Below are positions 35,872-45,596 of a stretch of 64,000 bases of DNA, piece after piece (positions within the stretch are counted from its first letter, which is position 1; each line of letters starts with the position of its first letter). Where the stretch lies: contig NZ_PVBQ01000003.1 in assembly GCF_002980525.1 (NCBI RefSeq), positions 124,001-188,000 of the forward strand. Reading direction: 5' to 3'. The stretch is from Sphingobacterium haloxyli (lineage in GTDB: Bacteria; Bacteroidota; Bacteroidia; Sphingobacteriales; Sphingobacteriaceae). The notes beneath the pieces were generated by a model. It was given only the letters and a program-made list of their open reading frames with translations, did not search any database and was not told the origin of the DNA. The translations under genes and the position numbers were made by a program.

Positions 35872-37041
35872 ATGAATGATACAAACAAATACCGTGAATT
35901 GGCTTCGAAATGGCTAAATGGAAGTATTACCGAAATCGAAAAAGAAGAGTTTCTTGCTTGGTATAAAGCACATATAGATGAGCAGGTAGAGATCCCTTCT
36001 AATTTTGCAAAAGACGAGATGGAGCTAAAGCAACGGATTTTGTCCAACGTGAAGTCAGCTATACAACAGCCAGATAGACCACAAACCAGTAAGGTACGCT
36101 CACTAACAACAAAAATGCGTGCGGCCGCCGCGTCCATCATTGCTTTAGCTATATTCGGTTTGGGATACTACTATTTCACCGACCGAGGAGGAGAGGTCAT
36201 GCATATAGGTCTGGAGGATGTGAACCCCGGAAAGAACAAAGCGCTTCTATCGTTAGGCGACGGTTCAGTCATTGACTTACAGGAAGCCGGACAAGGGTTG
36301 ATCGTTGGCGAGCAACTGCACTATATGGACGGTAGCGTACTTGAATCAACGTTATTCAACAATATAGATAGCGAAAGCAGCCTAGTGACTTTGTCCACTC
36401 CCAGAGGAGGAGAATACCAGTTGAAACTACCCGATGGTACGCGAGTTTGGTTGAATGCGGCGTCGTCTATTCGTTTTCCAAGAAAGTTTAGTAGAAATAG
36501 GAGAGAGGTAGAGCTATTGGCAGGAGAAGCCTTCTTCGATGTAGCGACAAATTCGATGGGTGGAAAGAAAATACCATTTTTTGTAAAAAATAATGAACAA
36601 TTGGTTGAGGTATTGGGAACGCAGTTCAACATCAACGCGTATGATAAAAAACTAGGAATTGTTACCACCGTTGCCGAAGGGTCTGTCGCGGTCAAATCAA
36701 ACAATAAGCCTAATAACCACGACCGCATCGTCCTTGCCGTCGGCATGCAAACAGTTGTCAATGAAAAAGGAATTACAAAATATCAGGTCGACCCAGCGCA
36801 ATATGTCGCATGGAAAGAAGGCTATTTTTACTTTAATGATGCAAATATCTATACGGTTCTCCAAGCGTTCGAGCGGTGGTACGATATCGATGTAAATTAT
36901 GAAAAAGTGCGTTCAGATGACCTGTTTTACGGTAAGCTGCCCAAAAACGTGACATTGGACAAAGCTTTGCATATTCTCAAAACAGCTGGCGTACATTTCG
37001 AATTAAAGAATGGACGGCAATTAACCATAAAAAACAAATAA
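35872..37041 (+). CDS. FecR-family anti-sigma factor
   Basis: A 389-residue inner-membrane protein: cytoplasmic N-terminal anti-sigma part (about 1-80), one membrane helix at about 83-103 (AAASIIALAIFGLGYYYF), a periplasmic FecR domain (TPRGGEYQLKLPDGTRVWLNAASSIRFP, FFDVATN, VLGTQFNI) and a C-terminal DUF4974-type domain (FYFNDANIYTVLQAFERWYDIDV). It relays the state of the STN-bearing SusC receiver to the sigma factor. Starts 173 bases from the divergent sigma gene. Confidence 0.95.
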   Translation: MNDTNKYRELASKWLNGSITEIEKEEFLAWYKAHIDEQVEIPSNFAKDEMELKQRILSNVKSAIQQPDRPQTSKVRSLTTKMRAAAASIIALAIFGLGYYYFTDRGGEVMHIGLEDVNPGKNKALLSLGDGSVIDLQEAGQGLIVGEQLHYMDGSVLESTLFNNIDSESSLVTLSTPRGGEYQLKLPDGTRVWLNAASSIRFPRKFSRNRREVELLAGEAFFDVATNSMGGKKIPFFVKNNEQLVEVLGTQFNINAYDKKLGIVTTVAEGSVAVKSNNKPNNHDRIVLAVGMQTVVNEKGITKYQVDPAQYVAWKEGYFYFNDANIYTVLQAFERWYDIDVNYEKVRSDDLFYGKLPKNVTLDKALHILKTAGVHFELKNGRQLTIKNK

Positions 37042-37103
37042 AACGATGATAAGTAGATGGGCAACCCCAGGGGTACCATAGCCTCGGTAACAAGACTTCG
37101 AAT

Positions 37104-37135
37104 AAAAAAACCGGAAATGTTGCGAGCATTCCCGG
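37104..37135 (-). terminator. Hairpin with T run on the minus strand, between fecR and susC
   Basis: Stem CCGGAAATG (37111-37119) with CATTCCCGG (37127-37135), one mismatch, seven-base loop. A run of seven A on the plus side (37104-37110) gives a T run only for minus-strand transcription. It would stop antisense RNA entering fecR; on the plus strand it would be a stem without a T run. Confidence 0.5.
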
Positions 37136-37208
37136 CTATTGATCGGGTCCATGAATAACAAGTAATCTGGAATTAACACTGTATTATAAACCCAAATCAT
37201 ACAAAAGT

Positions 37209-40200
37209 ATGCAATTAAAGCTATTAATGTATCCTTTACCGGCGTATACCCAAAAAATCATTATGCGTGTGAAGTTAACTATCATTATAATGACCGTCTT
37301 TTGCCTTCAGCTTTCGGCTAATGTATTTGGCCAGAAGATTTCGCTGAATGAACGAGATGTCTCTCTGTGGGAGGTGCTCAAAAAAATAGAAAATCAATCT
37401 GGCGTCACTTTCTTTTACAACAAGAGGGACATTCAGCAGGATCTCGTTACTATTGTTTTACGAGAAGAACCTTTAAACCGGGTGTTGGCACTGCTTTTTA
37501 AAGATCTACCTTATGGCTATGACATACAGGATCAAGTAGTTGTGTTAAACCAAAAGGAGCAGTTCCCAAGCAAGGAAGCCCCGAGTGCGAATAGAGATAC
37601 TGTTAACCCTTCGAATGTAAGGTCGCTGCAGCGGACAGTAAGCGGAACCGTTCGAGATTCGCTTGGCGTACCGCTTCCGGGCGTAACGGTGTCCGTCAAA
37701 GGGACTTCGGTTGGGACACATACCGATGCCGAAGGGCATTATCAGATTGCAGTGCCAAACGAACAGTCCGTTGTGGTGTTTTCGATGGTCGGTTATGCGC
37801 CTAGCGAACAGATTATAGGCAGAAAGACAGTAGTGGATGTCGTGTTGACCGCCCGCATGGGCGACTTAGATGAGGTTGTCGTGGTGGGATACGGCACCCA
37901 AAAGAAAAGCGATGTAATCAGTTCTGTCGTGTCTGTAAACACGGAGGACGTAAATCGAGTGCCATCTAACGATTTGGGCGAAATGCTGAGGGGAAAAGCC
38001 GCCGGAGTATATGTAACGGTAAACGACGCTGCACCTGGAAGTTCGTCTAATATCCTCATTCGCGGAAGCCGTTCATTAACAGCGGGAAATGCGCCAATTG
38101 TCATCGCCGACGGCGTACCAGTGGGAGGTATCAACGATGTCAACCCGAATGATATAGCGTCCATTGAGATTCTGAAAGACGCAGCTGCACAGGCTATTTA
38201 TGGTGCTAGAGCATCAAATGGTGTTATCCTCATTACGACCAAGCGTGCTAAGGAAGATCGGACGATTGTCGATTTCAATACCTTTTACGGCGGACAGACG
38301 GTGAAACGTAACTTCGACGTGTACAGTGCAGCGGAATTCGCGCAGTTAAAACGGGAGGCCTATCGAGCCGATAATAACAACCAGTACCTTCCCGATGAAG
38401 CTATCTTTACAGATATCGAGCGCGAAGTACTCGCTACGGGAGACTTTATCGATTGGGAAAAGGAATTGCTACGTATTGCAAGCACACAGAATCATAACCT
38501 GAGTGTTTCAACCGGAACGGCAAAAACGCGTATATATTCGGGCTTTAATTACTCTAAGAGACAAGGGGTAATTCCCGGCACAGATTTTCAACGTGGAACG
38601 ATTCGCATCAATGTTGACCAAGCGATTACAGACTGGTTAAAACTGGGCGCTAATACATCTTGGCAGCTTTCCAAGAACAACAATCCCGGTACGGGCGAGA
38701 CCCTGTTGCGCACTGTCACCACTTCGCCCTTGGGCAAAATTTATAACGACGACGGAACCTATCGGATTTATCCCTCAGGCGTACAAGAAAGCGTCAATCC
38801 TTTACTGGATCTAGCGGAAGTATCAAATACGCGGAATGATCGCAACGACATCATGAATATTTTCGCCGACTTTACACCATTCCAAGGTTTCCATTACCGT
38901 GTGAACGCAAGCAGGCGCTCTTGGAACCGAAAGACTTCACATTATGCAACCGCTGAATCGTTACAAGGATTCCGTAGGGGAGGATTAGGTAACGGAGCCA
39001 TGCAATTTGAAGACGAAGTAGAGTGGCAGCTAGAAAATATTTTAAACTATAACACCGACTTTGATAAGCACAATCTTGCAGGTACCTTGGTACATAGCAT
39101 AAGCCAGCGGAATTATAGTAACTTTCGAAATAATGCCAGCAATATTCCAAATGATCTATTGGGAATTTGGGGATTACCGAGTGCCGAAAGTAACATACCG
39201 GCAGTTGGCGCCAATAAAAGAGGATTGGTTTCGTTTGTTGGCCGCGTTCAGTACGACTATGATGGGAAATACTATTTAACCGCATCGGCCCGTGCGGACG
39301 GTTCCACCGTGTTCGGCGCAAATAATAAGTGGGCCTATTTTCCCGCAGTAGCCTTGGGATGGAATATACACCGGGAAGGGTTTATGGAGGAGTCCGTTGT
39401 AAACAATCTAAAGCTAAGAGCAAGCTATGGTAGCGTAGGAAACGAAGCTATTAACCCGTATCGTAGTCTCAGCACAGCCGTGCAGCGGGACTATCTTTTC
39501 AACAACGTCAAACGAATAGGTTATGTTCCAGGAGACTTTCTGCCCAACCCTAATTTGAGATGGGAGACCTCCACCACGTTAAATACTGCACTTGATTTCG
39601 GTTTCTGGAATAACCGTTTGACGGGTACATTCGAATTCTACAATACCCGGACTACGGATCTGCTAGCCGAATTGTCGTTACAGGCGGATATCGGATATTC
39701 TAGAATGCTCCGGAATATCGGTGAAGTGGAGAACCAAGGATTCGAACTAAATGTGAACGGCTTGGTTATGGACAAAAAAGACTGGCAAGTAAACCTAGGA
39801 TTTTCGCTGTCCAGAAACCGGAATAAAATTATCAGCTTGTATGGTGATTTAGATGAGCATGGAAATGAAGTGGATGATATCGCGAACCAATGGTTTATTG
39901 GGCATTCAAAAGATGTATACTATCAATTCCGTCCGGCAGGTATATGGCAACAAGGAGAGGATATCGTCAATAGCCACATGCCAACTGCACAACCCGGTGA
40001 TGTCAAGTTACTAGATTATAACGGTGACGGTAGGCTCACCGATGCCGACCGCGTCATTGTACCTCGCGATCCAAAATGGTTTGGATCATTCAATCTCGCG
40101 GTGAATTACAAAAGTATAGATTTCGCAGCCGATTTTGTCACGGTACAAGGCGTGATGCGCAACAATGCCTTTTTATACGATTATGCCTCAGGAGGCTCGT

Positions 40201-40532
40201 TGCGTGGCGTTTTTAACGGCGTCAAAGTAAATTATTGGACGCCGGAGAATCCAGAGGGGAACTGGCCGAGGCCATTGGAATCCAACGATCGGCCTTATAT
40301 ATGGACACTTGGACTGCAGGATGCATCTTATCTACGTTTACACACGCTGACGCTAGGATATACATTGTCGTCTCGGCTTGCTTCAAAGCTGAAAGTCGGT
40401 AGCCTACGAATTTATTCGACAGCCCACAACCTGGCTACGTGGACAAAATACAAGTCGTACAGCCCTGAAAAGAATCCTAATGAGTACCCTGAAGCAATTT
40501 CAATTGTAGGTGGAATCCAAGTAGGTTTCTAA
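37209..40532 (+). CDS. SusC/RagA-type TonB-dependent receptor with STN domain
   Basis: A 1107-residue outer-membrane transporter; ATG 37263 (MRVKLTIIIMTVFCL) is an alternative start giving a cleaner signal peptide. After the signal comes an STN domain (about 40-120; ISLNERDVSLWEVLKKIENQ), a carboxypeptidase-regulatory-like domain (about 140-220), a plug with VVVGYGTQKKSDVISSV, and a beta barrel ending in the aromatic GGIQVGF. The STN domain marks it as a transducer that signals to FecR. Paired with the SusD gene 33 bases downstream; imports xylan-type oligosaccharides judging from the GH10 neighbour. Confidence 0.95.
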   Translation: MQLKLLMYPLPAYTQKIIMRVKLTIIIMTVFCLQLSANVFGQKISLNERDVSLWEVLKKIENQSGVTFFYNKRDIQQDLVTIVLREEPLNRVLALLFKDLPYGYDIQDQVVVLNQKEQFPSKEAPSANRDTVNPSNVRSLQRTVSGTVRDSLGVPLPGVTVSVKGTSVGTHTDAEGHYQIAVPNEQSVVVFSMVGYAPSEQIIGRKTVVDVVLTARMGDLDEVVVVGYGTQKKSDVISSVVSVNTEDVNRVPSNDLGEMLRGKAAGVYVTVNDAAPGSSSNILIRGSRSLTAGNAPIVIADGVPVGGINDVNPNDIASIEILKDAAAQAIYGARASNGVILITTKRAKEDRTIVDFNTFYGGQTVKRNFDVYSAAEFAQLKREAYRADNNNQYLPDEAIFTDIEREVLATGDFIDWEKELLRIASTQNHNLSVSTGTAKTRIYSGFNYSKRQGVIPGTDFQRGTIRINVDQAITDWLKLGANTSWQLSKNNNPGTGETLLRTVTTSPLGKIYNDDGTYRIYPSGVQESVNPLLDLAEVSNTRNDRNDIMNIFADFTPFQGFHYRVNASRRSWNRKTSHYATAESLQGFRRGGLGNGAMQFEDEVEWQLENILNYNTDFDKHNLAGTLVHSISQRNYSNFRNNASNIPNDLLGIWGLPSAESNIPAVGANKRGLVSFVGRVQYDYDGKYYLTASARADGSTVFGANNKWAYFPAVALGWNIHREGFMEESVVNNLKLRASYGSVGNEAINPYRSLSTAVQRDYLFNNVKRIGYVPGDFLPNPNLRWETSTTLNTALDFGFWNNRLTGTFEFYNTRTTDLLAELSLQADIGYSRMLRNIGEVENQGFELNVNGLVMDKKDWQVNLGFSLSRNRNKIISLYGDLDEHGNEVDDIANQWFIGHSKDVYYQFRPAGIWQQGEDIVNSHMPTAQPGDVKLLDYNGDGRLTDADRVIVPRDPKWFGSFNLAVNYKSIDFAADFVTVQGVMRNNAFLYDYASGGSLRGVFNGVKVNYWTPENPEGNWPRPLESNDRPYIWTLGLQDASYLRLHTLTLGYTLSSRLASKLKVGSLRIYSTAHNLATWTKYKSYSPEKNPNEYPEAISIVGGIQVGF

Positions 40533-40586
40533 AAAACGTATGGATTAAATTATAGAAAAAGAACAATGATGAATAACGATATATAT

Positions 40587-42128
40587 ATGAAAAGGATATT
40601 TCTGCAGTTACTATTCGGTGTAACATTGCTATCTCTCCTGTCGTGCGAAAAATTTCTGGCAGAGGAACCCGTTACCGAAGTCTCCATTGATTTTATATAC
40701 ACGACGCCAGAAGGGTTGGAAAGCGGTGTGAATGCGTTGTATAACCTCATGCGGAATTATAACATACCCGAAGGTGAGGGAGATGCACTGCGTTCCAGCC
40801 TCTTCTTTTTGGTAGGAACCGATTTAGGGCTCAACCGCACTTGGCACACACCTTACGGGCCCAATCACACGCCAGTAGCTTTTCCTGCCCGCAAATGGAC
40901 AAGAGGTTACCAGATCATCGACCGGGCTAACGCGATTATAGCCAATGCACCCCAGGTGGACATGCTCGACACAAGACGCAATCAGATTGTTGCGCAAGCA
41001 AGGATGGTACGTGGTGAACTGTATCTGGATCTCATCCGCATGTACGACAATATTCTCTTGGACACTATAGCGACCACGCCTGAAAATGCTTTTGATCCTA
41101 AAGAATATGCGCCTGCAGATCCCGTAGAAGTTTTTGAACTTATCGATGCAGACCTCGATTTCGCTGTACAGCATCTAGCTTGGAACGTTGACTACGGCAG
41201 GTATGGTAAAGGCGTAGCGCATCATATCCGAGGCAAAAGCGCTTTATGGCAACAAAAATGGGAGGAAGCATCCACACACTTTGACGCAGTAATCCTAGAT
41301 CCGACCCATGATTTATTGCCACGTGAACAACTTGCGCAAGTCTTTGGGCAGAATTTGAACCATAAAGAAGCTTTGTTGGTATACGTCAGAGATGAGATTA
41401 CCGGTGGCAATGACAATTTAGCGGGCGGCGGACCAACCTGGATCAGCAGTGTGTTTAATTCGAGAGTGTACGAACTGTCGGGAGGAGAAATGATCCGGTC
41501 GACCGAATACGGTGGTGAATCGCTAGGTTGGTCTTTTCCGAACGATTATCTCCGCTCGCTCTACGATGAAGAAAACGATTTGCGGTTTCGTACCTATTAT
41601 TATCCGTTGCAACTCATTGTCAATAATCCCGAGTCGCCAAACTTCGGACAACCTTTGGCCCCAGAGCGCTACGATGATGACTACCGGAGATACCATTGGA
41701 GTTTAAAAAAGTATCATGATGAAGAAAAGCGCGTTGGTACACTCAACAGCTACAAAGATCATATCGTTTATCGATATGCAGAAACCTTGCTTTTAGGTGC
41801 TGAGGCAGCATGGCGGACGGGTAATACAACTAAAGCGCTGGGGTATATAAATGAGGTAAGGAACAGGGCAGGTCTCCATGGCTTCGCTTCTTTCGACCTG
41901 GAGAGCTATTTGGAAGAATCTGCCCGCGAACTAGCCTTTGAGAACGAAAGATGGTTTTTGTTAAAGCGACTTGGCATTTTGGTAGAGCGCGTTAACCTGT
42001 ACTATGAAATGGGATCGAACTCTGGCAACAAAGCCGTTTATCCCATGGCATCCCATATGGTGAGGCTGCCTATTCCACAGTCGCAAATCGACTTGATGGG
42101 TACATTTCCACAAAACGACGGTTATTAA
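40587..42128 (+). CDS. SusD/RagB-like nutrient-binding lipoprotein
   Basis: About 513 residues from ATG 40587 (MKRIFLQLLFGVTLLSLLSC, lipobox C20); ATGs at 40566 and 40569 would put extra residues before the signal. Helical TPR-type scaffold typical of SusD: KFLAEEPVTEVS at the N-terminus, RANAIIANAP, QARMVRGELYLDLIRMY and YINEVRNRAGLHGF. It caps the SusC barrel and binds glycan. Cotranscribed with SusC and the GH10 gene. Confidence 0.94.
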   Translation: MKRIFLQLLFGVTLLSLLSCEKFLAEEPVTEVSIDFIYTTPEGLESGVNALYNLMRNYNIPEGEGDALRSSLFFLVGTDLGLNRTWHTPYGPNHTPVAFPARKWTRGYQIIDRANAIIANAPQVDMLDTRRNQIVAQARMVRGELYLDLIRMYDNILLDTIATTPENAFDPKEYAPADPVEVFELIDADLDFAVQHLAWNVDYGRYGKGVAHHIRGKSALWQQKWEEASTHFDAVILDPTHDLLPREQLAQVFGQNLNHKEALLVYVRDEITGGNDNLAGGGPTWISSVFNSRVYELSGGEMIRSTEYGGESLGWSFPNDYLRSLYDEENDLRFRTYYYPLQLIVNNPESPNFGQPLAPERYDDDYRRYHWSLKKYHDEEKRVGTLNSYKDHIVYRYAETLLLGAEAAWRTGNTTKALGYINEVRNRAGLHGFASFDLESYLEESARELAFENERWFLLKRLGILVERVNLYYEMGSNSGNKAVYPMASHMVRLPIPQSQIDLMGTFPQNDGY

Positions 42129-42160
42129 TAATAATGATAATAAAGATAAAGAAATAGACG

Positions 42161-43264
42161 ATGAAACTTATAATTAAACAATACCTATGTTGTACACTAT
42201 TGCTACTGATTGGAATGAGCAATATTTCTTGTAGTAGCAAGCAAGACCTAGCCCCTGATCGCGAGGAGCCAATAGAACAACCCGAACCCGAAACGAGCGT
42301 TCTGAAGGAAAAAGCATCGTTTGGTATCGGTGCGGCGATAAAAACATCTTTGATGAGCGAAAACGGTTATACGCAGACTGTGACAAAACATTTTAGCCAA
42401 ATTACGGCCGAATGGGAAATGAAAATGGACGCCATATGGACATCGTCAACCAATTACCAATGGGCCGGAGCAGATAAATTAGTCGATTTTGCAATCCAGA
42501 ATGATTTAGATGTGCATGGTCATACACTTGTATGGTATAAGTCCTTCCCCGGTTGGTTTAAAAATTCCGGATATGACTCCACTGCTTTTGAAGACCATGT
42601 GAAGGCCTATATTAATACCGTTGTAGGACGATATAAAGGTAAAATAATCAGTTGGGATGTTGCGAACGAAATTTTTAATGATAACGGTTCCTTGCGAATA
42701 ACAGATTGCCCCGTGTATGCTACATTCAAGGACCCGATAGCGTTTTATGGAAGGTGTTTCCAATACGCACACGAAGCTGACCCGGACGCGAAGTTGTTCT
42801 ATAATGACTATAGTGTCGTGATCGCCCCCGGAAAACGGAACGCCATTAAAAATATGGTCCAACGTTTTAAAAATGAAGGTATCCCCATCCATGGTATAGG
42901 CGACCAGTTTCACTATCGTATTAACAACGACAAAAGCACGTTACGCAATGGCTTGAACGATATGGCGAGCACGGGATTGTTAGTACACATTTCCGAGCTC
43001 GATATCGTAATGAATGTCAATAAATCCGACAGTTATGTCTTTACAGAAGCAGAGGAAAAAAAGCAATCCGACATGTACAAACATATCGCAGAAAGCTATG
43101 CTGCTTTGCCCGCTCAGCAAAAATTTGCTATCTCGTTATGGGGTGTAACAGATAAACATACCTGGCTTACAGGGTCATGGCACCCTAAAGAATATCCCCT
43201 TCTTTTTGATCAAAGCTATCAACCTAAAGAAGCATACAAGGGGTTTTTATCCGGACTGAACTAG
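42161..43264 (+). CDS. Endo-1,4-beta-xylanase (GH10) lipoprotein
   Basis: A 367-residue surface lipoprotein (lipobox C24 in MSNISC) with a proline/glutamate-rich linker and a GH10 barrel: GHTLVWYKSFPGWF (120-133), acid/base E170 in WDVANEIFND, KLFYNDY (211-217), GIGDQFHY (245-252) and nucleophile E279 in HISELDI. It cleaves xylan backbone at the cell surface for uptake by the SusC/SusD pair. It lies 32 bases after susD. Confidence 0.95.
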   Translation: MKLIIKQYLCCTLLLLIGMSNISCSSKQDLAPDREEPIEQPEPETSVLKEKASFGIGAAIKTSLMSENGYTQTVTKHFSQITAEWEMKMDAIWTSSTNYQWAGADKLVDFAIQNDLDVHGHTLVWYKSFPGWFKNSGYDSTAFEDHVKAYINTVVGRYKGKIISWDVANEIFNDNGSLRITDCPVYATFKDPIAFYGRCFQYAHEADPDAKLFYNDYSVVIAPGKRNAIKNMVQRFKNEGIPIHGIGDQFHYRINNDKSTLRNGLNDMASTGLLVHISELDIVMNVNKSDSYVFTEAEEKKQSDMYKHIAESYAALPAQQKFAISLWGVTDKHTWLTGSWHPKEYPLLFDQSYQPKEAYKGFLSGLN

Positions 43265-43312
43265 AAATTTGAATGACAAAGCGTGCGTGCACACATTTAA
43301 AATATACAACAT

Positions 43313-44230
43313 ATGCAACTTATTCGATTGAAAATAAGCTATATCGTCGGCTGTTTGGCTATACTGTTTTTAGGGGGATGTGGAGAAGAGGAAACTTTTC
43401 CCGTAACCCTATTCGAACCTGGCCAGGTAGCAGCTGAAGCCAGCAGTGTCGATATCAAATTTGGTGAATACATTACATACACCGATTTATCCACCAAAGT
43501 TCAAAATCGCAATTGGGTTTTTCCTGGCGGAACGCCCGGCACCTCAGCGGATTCGGTTGTCACGGTCCATTATCCTTTGGGAGGCTCTTTTAAAGCGATT
43601 CTCAATGTAGTTTTTATCGATAACCAACGCGGGCAGCATGCTTTCGATATCGAAGTTGAGCCAGATCCCGATAATCAAATTCCAGATTACGACTACGGTG
43701 CGACATACGGTATCTACACAGAGCATCCCGATATCACTTCTCGGCTGCCCCTCGTCAGACCAGTAAATATGAACCATTTTCCGGGAACAAGGGTTTCCGA
43801 TGCATTCGAAGGTGTGGAAGCTTATAAATTTGAAGCAACAGGAGAATCCGATTGGGCAATGGGCGCTTTAGAGGACGGTCGAGGACAATATATCGATATC
43901 TCATCGTTTGCTGATGGATATTACCACATCGGCCTAAAATCAACATCGTTAGCACCAATGTTAATTCGCATCCGCAGCGCTGGAGGCGGAAACGCGATAT
44001 TTGAGTTCACCGCTGCGGGCGAAGAATATGGATTTAAGCGGGACGGGAATTGGCACCTTGTATCCATTCCGGTAGCTCATATTAAACAGAAAGACCCGAA
44101 TATCAATCTTACTCAAATAACCGAATTTATCTTATTCAGAAGCGGTGCAGGCGACGTTCGGACGTTTGATAATTATACTTTTTATGTAGATCATGTCTTC
44201 GTGTCAGAAAAAATGGAGGAAAAAATATAA
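43313..44230 (+). CDS. PKD-domain surface glycan-binding lipoprotein (SusE/F position)
   Basis: A 305-residue lipoprotein (C23 in LFLGGC). Residues about 40-115 form a PKD-like fold (YTDLSTKVQNRNWVFPGGTPGTSADSV), followed by a C-terminal beta-sandwich with FADGYYHIGLKS and FILFRSGAG, resembling a carbohydrate-binding jelly roll. No catalytic motif. Its place as the last gene of the locus, 48 bases after the xylanase, fits a surface glycan-binding protein that holds xylan near the enzyme. Exact CBM family not assigned. Confidence 0.78.
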   Translation: MQLIRLKISYIVGCLAILFLGGCGEEETFPVTLFEPGQVAAEASSVDIKFGEYITYTDLSTKVQNRNWVFPGGTPGTSADSVVTVHYPLGGSFKAILNVVFIDNQRGQHAFDIEVEPDPDNQIPDYDYGATYGIYTEHPDITSRLPLVRPVNMNHFPGTRVSDAFEGVEAYKFEATGESDWAMGALEDGRGQYIDISSFADGYYHIGLKSTSLAPMLIRIRSAGGGNAIFEFTAAGEEYGFKRDGNWHLVSIPVAHIKQKDPNINLTQITEFILFRSGAGDVRTFDNYTFYVDHVFVSEKMEEKI

Positions 44231-44428
44231 AGGGAGCTGCTTTTTTGAGATTCCTTTTTACGGAGCTAAATAATTGCATATATTTGAATCGAACGGTTGC
44301 AAAATACTAAAATTGATTCTATCGAAATCTTAGTTTATGATGGCTTTTTGATTTAGATGCTATCGACCACGCTCCGTATGTGGAATATGGTTGGCACAGA
44401 CGTATATCAGCACAGAAAAAGTTAAAAT

Positions 44429-44827
44429 ATGAATATAAAAACAATTGTAAGACGAAATCCCGAAAATCTCCCCGCGCCCGTTGGAAAATACGCTCATGTA
44501 ACAATAATCCCCAAAAACTCAGATTTATATACGTTTTCGGGGCAAATTGGCATTGACGATAGCGGAAATATTCCGCTAAACCTGAATGAACAAGTACGAT
44601 ACACGTTTAAAAATATTAGACAACTTTTAGGCTCTCAGAACTTGACTTCTGAAAACATCATAAAAGTCAATATCTGGGCTACAGAAGAAATTGATTGGGA
44701 CTTTTTGTATGCGGAGTGGGATAAGTTGTTTGGAGAAAGTTATCCTTCAATGACTATTGGATATATAAACGCACTGGGACTACCAGACATAAAAATTGAG
44801 ATTGAAATTTGGGCTGCTAAACAGTAG
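44429..44827 (+). CDS. RidA/YjgF-family protein, non-canonical active site
   Basis: A 132-residue RidA-fold protein (TFSGQIGIDDSGN, QVRYTFKNIRQLLGSQNLTSENIIKVNIW, YPSMTIGYINALGLPDIKIEIEIWAAK). RidA enzymes hydrolyse reactive enamine/imine intermediates using an arginine in the PARS/PxRT segment; here that stretch reads YPSMTI with methionine, so classical deaminase activity is doubtful and a Rid4-7-type role is likelier. A single gene, 198 bases after the xylan locus. Confidence 0.85.
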   Translation: MNIKTIVRRNPENLPAPVGKYAHVTIIPKNSDLYTFSGQIGIDDSGNIPLNLNEQVRYTFKNIRQLLGSQNLTSENIIKVNIWATEEIDWDFLYAEWDKLFGESYPSMTIGYINALGLPDIKIEIEIWAAKQ

Positions 44828-44998
44828 CCCAAATTCGCAATTTTGTACCTCATTGTTGACATTCCTGATCACTCCCGACCGAGGAAAGAGTTGAGGATAT
44901 TTTCTCTTACCGAATATGCGGATACTCCTGTATCCGGTTAAACTTGACCAAGTCTTGTCAAGTCGAAGTAATTTCCAGTAATAAACAAAATACAAAAA

Positions 44999-45565
44999 AT
45001 GATAAAAAACAATTTTTATATAATTAGCGGTGGACCCGGGGTAGGGAAGACAACCCTTATAAATGCGCTTAGACGAATAGGCTTTACTACGGTTGAAGAA
45101 GAAGCCAGAAGAATTATCAAGGACCAGCTGGCTACCGGTGGCGACGGTGTACCCTGGAAAAACAAAACCTTATATGCGCAATTGATGTTCGATGCATCTG
45201 TAAGCGCTTATGAAGAAATCAAAAAAAGTGTGGATTTCAGGGAGCCCGTATATTTCGACCGGGGCATTTTAGATGCGGTTTGTTATATGCATATGGAAAA
45301 TATTCCTGTATCTAAGGAAACTGTGGATACAGTCCATAAATGTGTGTATAACAGAAATGTCTTTATTCTTCCTCCCTGGAGAGAGATTTACGAAACCGAT
45401 AGTGAACGGAAGCAATCTTGGAAAGAGGCTTTGTCCACCTTTGATAGGATGAAAGAAACTTATTTAGAATATGGTTATCATGTCATCGAAGTACCGAAAG
45501 TTTCGGTTTTGGAGAGACAGCGATTTATCGTCGAGAAAACAAAGATCAGATCACCGAGATCTTAA
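44999..45565 (+). CDS. AAA_28-type P-loop NTPase/kinase
   Basis: A 188-residue ATPase: Walker A GGPGVGKT (10-17), EEEARRIIKDQL (34-45), YFDRGILDAVCYM as the Walker B-like region, and FILPPWREIYETDSERKQSWKEA. The arrangement resembles AAA_28 proteins and deoxynucleoside-kinase-like enzymes of unknown substrate. It stands between the RidA-like gene and the convergent LysR gene. Function not assigned. Confidence 0.82.
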   Translation: MIKNNFYIISGGPGVGKTTLINALRRIGFTTVEEEARRIIKDQLATGGDGVPWKNKTLYAQLMFDASVSAYEEIKKSVDFREPVYFDRGILDAVCYMHMENIPVSKETVDTVHKCVYNRNVFILPPWREIYETDSERKQSWKEALSTFDRMKETYLEYGYHVIEVPKVSVLERQRFIVEKTKIRSPRS

Positions 45566-45596
45566 TGTATCACCACAGTCCAGACGCAATGTTAAT

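Noticed and set aside
44279..44286. TATATTTG as a promoter for the RidA-like gene at 44429
   Set aside because: No -33 at proper spacing and the leader would exceed 130 bases without visible structure.
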